From contig NZ_BMDS01000004.1 in the NCBI RefSeq assembly GCF_014635905.1, forward strand, positions 177,388 through 241,387: a DNA stretch of 64,000 nt, in the 5' to 3' direction. Position 1 is the stretch's first letter. Each line of letters starts with the position of its first letter. The translations under genes and the position numbers were made by a program. The notes below the pieces were generated by a model. It saw only the letters and a list, made by a program, of their open reading frames with translations, ran no database searches and was not told where the DNA came from. This DNA comes from Limosilactobacillus caviae. Lineage in GTDB: Bacteria; Bacillota; Bacilli; Lactobacillales; Lactobacillaceae. Positions 54,626 to 63,930 of this stretch are shown piece by piece.

Positions 54626-56505
54626 TTAAGATAAAAGGAAAAGGCTGGTGGATTTTTCAATCAATTGTAATTATTTTTGGCTTAAGCATCAATTTTAAAT
54701 TAATAGAAAATACTAATAATATTGAATATTTAATTGAACGTTTCAAAGTTACCGGTTTAGTAAGTGAAATAGTAATAATTATTATTAGTATATTTAGTAT
54801 AATTTTATTTCATTCAATGGCTTCTGTGAAAGTAAGCACTAAAATTATTTATTTAGTAATTGCTAGCATATATTCATCCTTTATAATTGTAGGATTGGCG
54901 GTAAGTAATTCAGGTAGTATATATTTAATATTTAACTCACCATTAAATATTGTTTTAAGTCTATATTTTTATCTAACTATTCTTTTTGTAATTTATAATT
55001 TTCTGTATTGGATATATTCAAAGTTTATAGTTCTTAGTCTTAAAAAAGAAGTATTACTTTCTAGCCCAATAAAAATTTGGTTCTTATTTTTTATTGGGCT
55101 ATGCATTTGCTGGGTACCTATGTTCTTATTACTATATCCCGGAATTTGGGGTTGGGACGGAATGGATCAAATTAACCAATTTTATAGTGCAACTTCTGGA
55201 GAGATAAAGTTTTATTTGACAAACCATCATCCTTATACAACTACTGTTATTATGGGAAATCTATTCAACATAGGATTAAAGCTTTTTCATAATACTAATA
55301 AAGCTATTTCATTAGTAATTATATTTAATAATATATATTTAATTAGTTCATTTAGCTATTTGCTATATATAATTTCTAGATATTGTGATAAGCGATATTC
55401 TAAATACCTTTTTTTCTTTTTTGCATTTTTCCCAATTTTTTCGTTTTGGGCAAATACAGTTGATAAAACATGTTATTTCTTAGGAGCAATTAGTTTTTTT
55501 TATGCCGAATTAGTTTACTTTATAAAAATGGATTACAAGTCATGGAACAAAGTTCATCTTTTTGCATTATTTATAGCGGCATGTTTGGTTGGGCTTACAA
55601 GAAACGATGGAATTTTTTATGTACTATTTACATTGATAGGATCTGTTTTTTTGAAAAATTCTATCAATGTAAAGCTAGTTTTGACTGGGGCTTTAATTGG
55701 GATTTTTATTTTTAATAGATTTGGTTTACCAATGTTAAAAGTCTTGCCAACTGAACCAATGGAATCAATGCAGGTTCCAATGCAACAGATAGCATTAGCA
55801 TTAAAAGAAAATCCTAAAAGTCTTTCGCATGAAAATAAAAAACAGTTATCTAAATTTTTAGATGTTGAGGCAATGTCGCGGATATATACAGCAGATAATT
55901 ATGATGCAGTAAAGTCCACAATTAAATTTCCACAATGGAGATTTAAAGGGGAATTTGATAGTAGGGAGAAACAATTTAACAATGTTCCCATAGTAAAAGA
56001 TAAAAAAGAATTATATAGTATATGGTTTAATCTCTTGTTAAAGAATAAGTTACTGTTTTTCGACTCTTTTCTTGTTGGCAATTACAACTATTATTTTCCA
56101 ACGACTAATGTTAGCCTGATTTGGAATGATCCACCATTAAATGGGGGAGCTTCAAAATATGAATATACAAAGCATATAGATGGATATACTTCTTCAGTAA
56201 ATCACTTTCAATTTTATTTGAGAAACTTCTTTATGAGGAGTATTATTGTATTGCCTATTTTTAACCTGTTGTTTATTCCTATGCTTTGGAATTGGCTTCT
56301 TATTTTTGTTTCAACTCTTCTGTTAATGCAAAATCTAAAAAGATACCTTATTATAGTATTTCCATCTATAATGATCTTTATTGTGATGCTGATGGGACCT
56401 GTAAATGGTGCATTAAGATATTGTTTCCCGCTTATGATAATTATTCCAATTTTATTTATTGTAGGAATAACAAATAATTCTAATGGAGAAAAGAAATATG
56501 GATAA
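54622..56505 (+). CDS. DUF6020-like polytopic membrane protein, second tandem copy
   Basis: 627 residues, ATGA overlap with the previous gene. Same plan as its paralogue: about twelve helices, CWVPMFLLLYPGIWGWDGMDQINQFYSATSG (YPG..GWD...Q) and LTNHHPYTTTVIMGNLFNIGLK in the matching loops, and a late PVNGALRYCFPLM (paralogue: PVNGSQRYMYPFF). The two tandem copies may decorate the polymer with different sugars or form one complex. Very AT-rich. The closing bases contain the ribosome site for the next gene. Confidence 0.7.
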   Translation: MIKIKGKGWWIFQSIVIIFGLSINFKLIENTNNIEYLIERFKVTGLVSEIVIIIISIFSIILFHSMASVKVSTKIIYLVIASIYSSFIIVGLAVSNSGSIYLIFNSPLNIVLSLYFYLTILFVIYNFLYWIYSKFIVLSLKKEVLLSSPIKIWFLFFIGLCICWVPMFLLLYPGIWGWDGMDQINQFYSATSGEIKFYLTNHHPYTTTVIMGNLFNIGLKLFHNTNKAISLVIIFNNIYLISSFSYLLYIISRYCDKRYSKYLFFFFAFFPIFSFWANTVDKTCYFLGAISFFYAELVYFIKMDYKSWNKVHLFALFIAACLVGLTRNDGIFYVLFTLIGSVFLKNSINVKLVLTGALIGIFIFNRFGLPMLKVLPTEPMESMQVPMQQIALALKENPKSLSHENKKQLSKFLDVEAMSRIYTADNYDAVKSTIKFPQWRFKGEFDSREKQFNNVPIVKDKKELYSIWFNLLLKNKLLFFDSFLVGNYNYYFPTTNVSLIWNDPPLNGGASKYEYTKHIDGYTSSVNHFQFYLRNFFMRSIIVLPIFNLLFIPMLWNWLLIFVSTLLLMQNLKRYLIIVFPSIMIFIVMLMGPVNGALRYCFPLMIIIPILFIVGITNNSNGEKKYG

Positions 56506-57448
56506 ATTAGCAGTATTAATTCCTTGTTATAATGAAGGAAAAACTATTGAGAAAGTTGTAATGGATTGTAAAAAGGCAATTGCAAATGTGCCTAATAGTG
56601 TAGTGTATGTTTATGATAATAATTCAACAGATAGTACTGCAGAATTAGCAAAAAAAGCCGGGGCAATTGTTCGTCATGAGTATATGCAAGGAAAAGGAAA
56701 TGTAATTCGTCGGATGTTTCGTGAAGTTGACGCCGAATGTTATATTATGATTGATGGCGATGATACTTATCCTGCTGAAGATATTCCTAAAATGGCTAAA
56801 TATATTTTGGATCAAAAGTACGATATGGTTGTTGGAGATCGTTTGAGTTCAAGCTATTTTGAGGAAAATAAACGTCCATTTCATGGGATCGGTAATAAGC
56901 TTGTTAGAGGTAGTATTAACTTTTTCTTCAAGAATGACATTCGGGATATTATGACCGGCTATCGTGCATTTAGTTTTGAGTTTGTAAAATCATATCCAGT
57001 TCTTTCTCGTGGTTTTGAAATTGAAACCGAGATGAGCATTTTTGCGACAGTTAATAATCTTGCTGTGAAAAATTATATTATTGAATATCGTGACCGACCT
57101 GCAGGAAGCGAAAGTAAGTTAAATACATTCTCGGATGGGTTTAAGGTCTTGCGACTAATTTTCACCCTTTACAGGAATTATAAGCCGTTTAATTTTTACG
57201 GATTATTAGCACTACTGCTAGTGATTTTATCATTAGGATTCTTTATCCCTAATGTATGGCTACCATATGAGGCAACAGGTAAGGTTGCAAATATGCCGAC
57301 CCTAGTGGTATGTGGCTTCTGTTTAATTGCTGGAATAATTTCTTTTTACAGTGGATTAATTTTGGATTCTATTCAACGAAAAGAGCGTCGTGAATTTGAG
57401 TTTAGATTACAAGAACTTCACTTTGAAAGAAAAAAAGAAATCAAATAA
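56498..57448 (+). CDS. DPM1/GtrB-like family 2 glycosyltransferase with C-terminal membrane helices
   Basis: 316 residues from ATG 56498 (AATGGAG upstream). LAVLIPCYNEGKTIEKVVMDCKKA, YVYDNNSTDSTAELAKKAGA near residue 45, MIDGDDTYPAED near 90 and two hydrophobic helices at about residues 228-248 and 263-285. This is an undecaprenyl- or dolichyl-phosphate-sugar synthase layout. It would supply lipid-linked donor sugar to GT-C-like enzymes such as the two upstream DUF6020 proteins. Base composition returns to the host norm here. A terminator follows. Confidence 0.88.
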   Translation: MDKLAVLIPCYNEGKTIEKVVMDCKKAIANVPNSVVYVYDNNSTDSTAELAKKAGAIVRHEYMQGKGNVIRRMFREVDAECYIMIDGDDTYPAEDIPKMAKYILDQKYDMVVGDRLSSSYFEENKRPFHGIGNKLVRGSINFFFKNDIRDIMTGYRAFSFEFVKSYPVLSRGFEIETEMSIFATVNNLAVKNYIIEYRDRPAGSESKLNTFSDGFKVLRLIFTLYRNYKPFNFYGLLALLLVILSLGFFIPNVWLPYEATGKVANMPTLVVCGFCLIAGIISFYSGLILDSIQRKERREFEFRLQELHFERKKEIK

Positions 57449-57459
57449 GCTAGTATTTT

Positions 57460-57502
57460 AAGATTACAAGTAACCCACTTAAAACTTACTTGTAATCTTT
57501 TT
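57460..57502 (+). terminator. terminator of the polysaccharide operon
   Basis: AAGATTACAAGTAA / TTACTTGTAATCTT, a 14-bp stem with a TTTTT tail. Confidence 0.9.
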
Positions 57503-57563
57503 GTAATTTAAAAGTGGTACACTAGAGAGCGATTAAATAAAAGGGGAAGGTATATTTTATATT

Positions 57564-59879
57564 ATGGCAAGTGATAGTAATTCAAAAAATAATCAGTTTC
57601 GTGTTGTATTACCAGTAATTTTTACATTTGGGGCATCTCTAGTCTTTTTCCAGGGAAATGCTCAGGCTGCAGATGGTAATGTTGCTGCTAATACCTCTGT
57701 AACTACTACACAAACCAATAATGGTCAACAGACTAGTGACCAAAGCACTAATGTTGTGTTGGCTTCTCAAGCTGTTCAGACTCATGCCGCTGAACAAGCA
57801 ACTACTAATACGGATCCAAATAAAGGAGCAGTTGACATTAGTAGTAGTGCTGCTCAAAGCGCTGCTAATGCACCAACAGTTAATAGTCAGCCTAATGTAT
57901 CGACTACTCAGGTAAGTAATACTCAAGCTGATGCCCAAAATGCTACGTCTTCAACTAATGTTAGCGGTACCGGCAACATTAATACGTCAGGACTTTCTGC
58001 ACATAATGTTCAATTCCTTGAAAGTATTCATCAGGGCGCAGTTGATGGTTGGAAACAATATGGGGTATTACCGTCATTAACTGGTGCCCAAGCAATCATT
58101 GAAAGTGGTTGGGGTCAATCAGGTTTAGCAACTCAGGGTCATAACTTATTTGGTATTAAGGGATCATATAACGGACAATCAGTAACGATGCCAACATATG
58201 AGTACTATGGTGGCCGTTATGTACGTATTAATGATGCCTTTCGTGCATACCCGTCAAATTACGAAAGTATCGTAGACCACGGTCGCTTCTTGAAGCAAAA
58301 TAGCCGTTACAGTAATTTGATTGGACAAAAGGATTATCAAACTGTTACTCGTTTAATTCGTCAAGATGGTTATGCTACTGATCCAGCTTATACAAATACT
58401 CTTAATTCAGTAATTCAACGCTATAATTTAACTGCTTGGGACCAAGAAGCCTTTAACGAAAATGTTAACAATGGTCATATTGATAATATTTCAGTCCAAG
58501 GTAATAATCTTCAAGTTACTGGTTGGCATGCTTCAAGTAATTATGAACAGGGAATGCACCATTTTATCATCTTGCTTGATGCCAATACTAAAGGAGAGTT
58601 ATACCGTCAAGAAGTAAATGGTGTCTACCGCCAAGATGTTCAAAATGTTTACCCTAATGCTAAGATTTCTGGTTGGGGTGGTTTTAGCTTAACTGTACCA
58701 AACTCTGCAAATTTTGCTGGCAAGTCAATCCAAGTCGTTTCTCGTTATACTAAGAATACAAATGGTGAACCAAATGGCGGTGAAGATATTTGGTTTAATC
58801 CGGTTAACTTAAATACTAACGCTGCCTACCTTGACAACTTTAACGTCAATGCTGCTACTAATACTCTTAATATTAGTGGTTGGCACGCAACTGACCAATC
58901 AGCAGGACGAAACCATCACTTTATTATTTTATTTGATGCAAGTAAGAACCGTGAGTTAGGTCGTTATGAAGTGAACTCAACGATTCGGAATGATGTTGCT
59001 AAAGTTTACAACGTTTATAATGCTGGTAAGTCAGGATTTAACCTTCAAGTAAACCTTAGCCCTGCTTTGATTGGTGATAATATCCAGGTAATTTCTCGTT
59101 ACAGTAATTCATCAAATGGTGAAGGAAGCTATGTAGATTACTGGTTTGCGCCTAAGACTTTTACTGCTAACCAATCATATTTAGACAAGGTTGAATTTTC
59201 TAACAATCAAGTTCATGTAAGTGGCTGGCAAGCAGCTGATAATAGTGTTAAGCAACAAAACCATTTTGTAATTCTTTACGATGCAACAACACATCGTGAA
59301 ATTGCTCGTCAACGGGTTAATAATGTTGCTCGTCCAGATGTGCAACGTGCTTACTCTAATATTGCTAATTCTGGTCAATCAGGATTTGACATTACCTTTA
59401 ACTTCAATAAAGCTGCTTATGCTGGACACCAAATTCAAGTAATTTCTCGTTACAGTGATTCTACTAGTGGTGAAGGTAATCGGACAGATGTTTGGTTTAA
59501 CCCAGTAACAGTTCCAAGCAATAATCAAGGATTCCTTGATAGCTTTGTTGTTAATAATGGTCAAGTAACTGTATCTGGTTGGCAAGCAGCAGATCAAAGT
59601 TACAATCAGAAGAACCATTTTGTAATTCTTTATGATGCGACAACTCATCGTGAAATTGCCCGTCAACAGGTGACTAATATAGATCGTCCCGATGTGCAAC
59701 GAGCATATCCATCTATTTACAATGCCGGAAAATCAGGATTTAAGGCAAGCTTCAGATTAAGTAATAACTTAGTTGGCCATGACATTCGAGTAATCTCTCG
59801 CTACAGTGATGCTGCTAGTGGAGAAGGTAACCGAACCGATTTCTGGTTTAACGCTATTAAGCTAGAACGTTTATATTAA
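57564..59879 (+). CDS. secreted GH73 beta-N-acetylglucosaminidase with four RDV repeats
   Basis: 771 residues. AGGGGAAGG lies about 13 bases before ATG, somewhat far. Conventional signal peptide (hydrophobic core FRVVLPVIFTFGASLVFF, cleavage near AQA-A). A Gln/Thr/Ser-rich linker reaches residue ~140; the GH73 domain covers about 143-293: AIIESGWGQSGLATQGHNLFGIKG (catalytic Glu in ESGWG) and YVRINDAFRAYPSNYESIVDHGRFL. Four RDV repeats follow (about 303-771), the last two nearly alike. Cuts the GlcNAc-MurNAc bond of peptidoglycan. No LPxTG anchor; the catalytic domain is N-terminal here, unlike in the M23 and C39 proteins. Confidence 0.92.
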   Translation: MASDSNSKNNQFRVVLPVIFTFGASLVFFQGNAQAADGNVAANTSVTTTQTNNGQQTSDQSTNVVLASQAVQTHAAEQATTNTDPNKGAVDISSSAAQSAANAPTVNSQPNVSTTQVSNTQADAQNATSSTNVSGTGNINTSGLSAHNVQFLESIHQGAVDGWKQYGVLPSLTGAQAIIESGWGQSGLATQGHNLFGIKGSYNGQSVTMPTYEYYGGRYVRINDAFRAYPSNYESIVDHGRFLKQNSRYSNLIGQKDYQTVTRLIRQDGYATDPAYTNTLNSVIQRYNLTAWDQEAFNENVNNGHIDNISVQGNNLQVTGWHASSNYEQGMHHFIILLDANTKGELYRQEVNGVYRQDVQNVYPNAKISGWGGFSLTVPNSANFAGKSIQVVSRYTKNTNGEPNGGEDIWFNPVNLNTNAAYLDNFNVNAATNTLNISGWHATDQSAGRNHHFIILFDASKNRELGRYEVNSTIRNDVAKVYNVYNAGKSGFNLQVNLSPALIGDNIQVISRYSNSSNGEGSYVDYWFAPKTFTANQSYLDKVEFSNNQVHVSGWQAADNSVKQQNHFVILYDATTHREIARQRVNNVARPDVQRAYSNIANSGQSGFDITFNFNKAAYAGHQIQVISRYSDSTSGEGNRTDVWFNPVTVPSNNQGFLDSFVVNNGQVTVSGWQAADQSYNQKNHFVILYDATTHREIARQQVTNIDRPDVQRAYPSIYNAGKSGFKASFRLSNNLVGHDIRVISRYSDAASGEGNRTDFWFNAIKLERLY
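58470..59870 (+). repeat. RDV repeats, four copies (GH73 protein)
   Basis: Four repeats, each with GW(H/Q)A, R(Q/N/P)DV and GGF/SGF cores and (S/V)RY(S/T). They do not follow the five-type order of the other RDV proteins; repeats 3 and 4 share NHFVILYDATTHREIARQ exactly, suggesting a recent internal duplication. Confidence 0.85.
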
Positions 59880-60003
59880 AAAAGATTGCTAAGCAGTATT
59901 TGTTCAGAGGAGTAGCAAGTGCTGCTTATTTTAATGCCTGAAAGTCTTTATCAACTATGGTTATTTCCATATATAAGTTTGTTAAAGAGTTAGCTATGTA
60001 AAA

Positions 60004-60047
60004 AGATAGTGGTATTTTATCGATATTAGGATACCGCTATTTGTTTT
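60004..60047 (+). terminator. terminator after the glucosaminidase gene
   Basis: ATAGTGGTAT / ATACCGCTAT stem with a TTTGTTTT tail. Confidence 0.65.
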
Positions 60048-60055
60048 GCTATAAT
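60048..60055 (+). promoter_or_regulatory. extended -10 promoter of the CotH-like gene
   Basis: TGCTATAAT (TGn plus a perfect -10) directly after the terminator; a weak TTAGGA at 60026 may act as the -35. The gene starts 37 bases downstream. Confidence 0.5.
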
Positions 60056-60092
60056 ATGAAAAGGCTTACTTTTAAATAGGGAGGATATTTTA

Positions 60093-63000
60093 GTGGAAAA
60101 TAAAAAACACTTTAAATTGTATAAGGATGGAAAGAAATGGTGCATTGCAGCTATTACTGTAGTGGGAGTTACTACGGGGATAGTATTTTCTGATACTCAA
60201 AGTATTAAGGCAGATACTGCAACGCCTCAAGCACAAACACAACAAGTAGTAGTACCGCAGGCAGCTTCAAATAATAATACAGAGAAGCAAGAAGTTACAG
60301 TTGTTCCACAGGCAAAGATTGCGGATAACGGTAGTGGGAATGTCGCTTCGTATGATCAAAATAACAATTTGCAATCATATACGGTTGATAGCCAAATTCA
60401 TCAAGTGGGAGATACTACTCAGCAAATCCCTGCTAATAATATTAGTACAATTAATATTAATGGTGATCTTTCAGGTATTTCAAAAGATAATCTAAAAACA
60501 ATCAATACCCAGATTAATCTAAATAGCGGGCAGACTGTCAATGCGTGGGGAACGATCAAGTATCAGGGTAATAGTACATTAGCTTGGCCGAAAAAAGGTT
60601 ACCGACTAAAACTCTATCAAGATTCAGCACTTTCTAAAAAGTTAAAATTAGAAATTCCATGTAGTGAGTTTAAAACAAATGCCTTTAATTTAAAAGCGAA
60701 TTTTACTGATCCAAATAAGAGCAATAATGTTGTTAATTCTAAGCTATTCAAGCAAATAACAGATAGCCGTTCCAATTTAAAAGAGAGTATTGTTAAAAAG
60801 ATGCCTAACTATGGTCAAATAGCAGGGATTCCGATTAACTTAACCATTAATGGTTTAAATATGGGCTTATATAGTCTTAATACTTATCATCAAGATAAGC
60901 TTTATAAAATGAATGATGAAAAAGCTAATGATATTGCAATTACTGGTGAGGGTTATAGTCCAGTTACCGGTTTTCAGCAACCTGTAACTGCAGAAAACTT
61001 CATTAGTGACTCAGCTTTTTCTAATGTTTCACCAGCTAAAGTTACTCAAGCAACAATTGACCGTTTTAATGAGCTTTATCAGGTAGCTAATGCGTCTGAA
61101 AATGATTACTTACGTCTTGAACAACAATATATTGATATTCCATCTGCAATTGATTATTTAGTATTTTCGTTTGCGATTAATAATGCTGATGGATTACGGA
61201 AAAACATCTTCTACCTTAGTAAGGATGGCAGTAAATGGGCGTTAATGCCATATGATTTAGATATGTCGTGGGCTAACTCGTGGGATGGTAGTACAACTGA
61301 TGAAAAAGCGGACTTTAGTCAAACTTTGAATAATTCTGGCAATAAATTATTAATCAATATCTATAATCATCATCGCCAGGATATTATTAATCGCTATAAA
61401 GAATTACGACAAAGTGTTTTAAGTACAGGAAACGTAATTACTTTATTTAATCAGTGGTTTGATATTATCGGTGAGAAAAATTATCAAATTAATGATCAAC
61501 TATGGAACCAATATAATATGGATGGATTATTTACTCATCGAGCTTACCTTCCCAAGCAAGAGTTATTTAAGCAAATAAATTCACGGTTGAAGACAGTTGA
61601 TAATCTATGGGGAATTTCCACTCCTGATACTGTTATTGAGTTACCGGAAACAAAATCAGTTACGCGGACGATAGAATTGAATGAGCCGAACGGAAATAAA
61701 AAAGCTGAAAAACAGGTTGTAACGTTCAAACGAGCTAGTCATTTTAATACTGCTAATGACCAATTAACTACTGCTAGCCAGTGGACAACGGATCAAAGTA
61801 TTTTCTCAGAATATCCTATTCCGGTAATAAATGGTTATTCTTCATTAGTTAATAATCGGTTAATTGCAAAAATTGATTCACTTCAAGCTAATTCGAATAT
61901 GGATAGCTCAATCATTAAAGTTAATTATGTAAGTAATAGTTTTGATAAAATTCAAAATACAAATATGGCTTGGCTTGATAATGTTCAGCTAATGAATAAT
62001 AGTATTCATGTTGCAGGGTGGCATGTTACAAATCAAGTAGCTACTCATCCTTATCATTATATTATCGTTTTTGATAAGACTAATAATAAAGAACTAGGTA
62101 GAGTTCAGGTAACGACGCCAGCTTATCGTCCAGATGTAAAACAAGCATATGATTTATACAATGCTGAATATTCAGGCTTTGACGTTACAGTTCCGCTAAA
62201 TATTAATAACCTTTCAACCTCAAGCGATGAATTGGTTGTTATTAGCCGTTATAGTAACGATATAAATGGTGAAGGTGACTATGCTGAGTATTGGAATCCA
62301 AGTATTAAGTTAGATCAAAGCAATAACTCAGCATTAGACGGTTTTGACACATCTGCTGATAATACTCTCCGTGTTACCGGTTGGCATGCGACGAACCTTG
62401 CACTCACTAAGCCATATCATTTTGTTATTCTTTTTGATCAGACAACTGGAAGAGAAGTCGGTCGTCAGCGGGTTCTTAATAGTGTCCGAGCTGATGTCCA
62501 AAAAGTGTTACCAAATATTGGCAATTCACTATTATCTGGTTTTACAGCTGATTTTGATTTAAATGGTTTAGACCTTAGTCACAACTTGCAAGCTATTAGT
62601 CGTTATAGTGATGATATGAATGGTGAGGGCAATTACGTTGATTCATGGTTTAATCCTGTCAAATTAATGCCAAACAAGCAACAAAATATTGGGTATTTAG
62701 ATAGCTTTAATGTTAGTGACGGACAATTGCAGGTTAGTGGTTGGCACGCGGCGGATATGACTAGCTTGGAAAAGAACCATTATCTAATTTTATTTGATAA
62801 CACAACTAATACGCAGATTTTATCTCAAAAGATCAGTAATACAATGCGTTCAGATGTAGCTCAAGTATATTCTAATATTCAAAATGCTAACTGGGCAGGT
62901 TTTAACGTTAACTTAGGAAAAGAAAATTTGCTTCCTGGACATTCTTATTCACTTGTAAGTAGGTATTCAACTGCTAGTGTTGGTAATGGTGATAGCGGTT

Positions 63001-63737
63001 TGTATACTGACTATTGGTTTACGTTACCTCAGCAAAACCAACAAGCATATAGCATTGATAATGTCTTTATGACTAAAGATGGGCTTCATTTAACCGGTTG
63101 GATGGCTAGTGATTATTCTGTGGTTGCACCAAAAGCCTACTTAATTATTTTAAGTAATGGTCAAGAAATAGGTCGACAAAAGGTAAGTTTAACTGACCGA
63201 CCGGATGTGGCCAATGTTTATCCAACCATTAGCAATAGCTTGCATAGTGGCTTTGACTCTGTTGTAAAAGTTGATACTGATCGAATGGGTGATACGCTAC
63301 AAGTTCTTTTAAGATTTACTGGTTCAGATGATGGTAATAGTAACTATTATGATCAGTTGAGTTCAGCCTATTCCACTAACGCTGGCTGGTTCGACCAGTT
63401 AATGGTTGATGGTCAGAAAGTTTCGTTTGCTGGTTGGCATATTGACGATCGGACAATTGATAAACCCTTCCAGTATATAATCTTATTAAAGAATGGCAGT
63501 GAGGTTGCCCGAGTTAAATTAAATTCAAATGAACAAAACTTAACCCGAGCTGATGTTAAACAGGTATATCCATATATCTATAACAGTGAGAACACTGGCT
63601 TTTCTGGCGAGATAACTTCTCCAATTGACTTAGAAAACTCAAATATTCAATTGATTCACCGCTTTACCTCTTCAGATGATGGTAATAGCAGTTATGTCGA
63701 TTATTATTCACCAGTGTTGAAAAACAAGATTATCTAG
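60093..63737 (+). CDS. secreted CotH-kinase-like protein with KxYKxGKxW signal and five RDV repeats
   Basis: 1214 residues from GTG 60093 after GGGAGG. Signal KHFKLYKDGKKW with cleavage near IKA-D (residue ~40). Residues ~130-520 hold a CotH-type atypical kinase fold: GTIKYQGNSTLAWPKKGYRLKLY (as in RGNSS..PKK), INLTINGLNMGLYSLNTY, NNADGLRKNIFYL and WALMPYDLDMSW (DxD-like metal site). Five RDV repeats (about 623-1214) follow in the usual order. CotH phosphorylates spore-coat proteins in Bacillus; lactobacilli do not sporulate, so the substrate of this exported protein is unknown. No LPxTG anchor. Confidence 0.85.
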   Translation: MENKKHFKLYKDGKKWCIAAITVVGVTTGIVFSDTQSIKADTATPQAQTQQVVVPQAASNNNTEKQEVTVVPQAKIADNGSGNVASYDQNNNLQSYTVDSQIHQVGDTTQQIPANNISTININGDLSGISKDNLKTINTQINLNSGQTVNAWGTIKYQGNSTLAWPKKGYRLKLYQDSALSKKLKLEIPCSEFKTNAFNLKANFTDPNKSNNVVNSKLFKQITDSRSNLKESIVKKMPNYGQIAGIPINLTINGLNMGLYSLNTYHQDKLYKMNDEKANDIAITGEGYSPVTGFQQPVTAENFISDSAFSNVSPAKVTQATIDRFNELYQVANASENDYLRLEQQYIDIPSAIDYLVFSFAINNADGLRKNIFYLSKDGSKWALMPYDLDMSWANSWDGSTTDEKADFSQTLNNSGNKLLINIYNHHRQDIINRYKELRQSVLSTGNVITLFNQWFDIIGEKNYQINDQLWNQYNMDGLFTHRAYLPKQELFKQINSRLKTVDNLWGISTPDTVIELPETKSVTRTIELNEPNGNKKAEKQVVTFKRASHFNTANDQLTTASQWTTDQSIFSEYPIPVINGYSSLVNNRLIAKIDSLQANSNMDSSIIKVNYVSNSFDKIQNTNMAWLDNVQLMNNSIHVAGWHVTNQVATHPYHYIIVFDKTNNKELGRVQVTTPAYRPDVKQAYDLYNAEYSGFDVTVPLNINNLSTSSDELVVISRYSNDINGEGDYAEYWNPSIKLDQSNNSALDGFDTSADNTLRVTGWHATNLALTKPYHFVILFDQTTGREVGRQRVLNSVRADVQKVLPNIGNSLLSGFTADFDLNGLDLSHNLQAISRYSDDMNGEGNYVDSWFNPVKLMPNKQQNIGYLDSFNVSDGQLQVSGWHAADMTSLEKNHYLILFDNTTNTQILSQKISNTMRSDVAQVYSNIQNANWAGFNVNLGKENLLPGHSYSLVSRYSTASVGNGDSGLYTDYWFTLPQQNQQAYSIDNVFMTKDGLHLTGWMASDYSVVAPKAYLIILSNGQEIGRQKVSLTDRPDVANVYPTISNSLHSGFDSVVKVDTDRMGDTLQVLLRFTGSDDGNSNYYDQLSSAYSTNAGWFDQLMVDGQKVSFAGWHIDDRTIDKPFQYIILLKNGSEVARVKLNSNEQNLTRADVKQVYPYIYNSENTGFSGEITSPIDLENSNIQLIHRFTSSDDGNSSYVDYYSPVLKNKII
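61960..63720 (+). repeat. RDV block, five repeats (CotH-like protein), C-terminal placement
   Basis: Five repeats in the usual order, GWHVTNQ, GWHATNL, GWHAADMT, GWMASD and GWHIDD, with R(P/A/S)DV and (S/A/T)GF cores. Here the block ends the protein, whereas in the M23, C39 and GH53 proteins it precedes the enzyme domain. Confidence 0.85.
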
Positions 63738-63930
63738 GGGGCTATATGTTTTATTTTCTAAAAAGTCTAATTTTTCGGAGTTAATTTGCTAAGAAAATAA
63801 CTTTAATATATCTAGAACTTACTATGACTTTTTTATGAATTTATGGTTGATAAACGATTGATACCAGATTAAAATACTCTTTGAATAATGTTTTTAGTAC
63901 TCTATCTCTAAATTCTTGAGGAGGAAATAT

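Noticed and set aside
33580..63720. Regularly spaced sequence similarity in the surface region, considered as CRISPR or tandem DNA repeats
   Set aside because: The similarity follows protein repeats of ~110 residues with diverged DNA and no short identical spacers.
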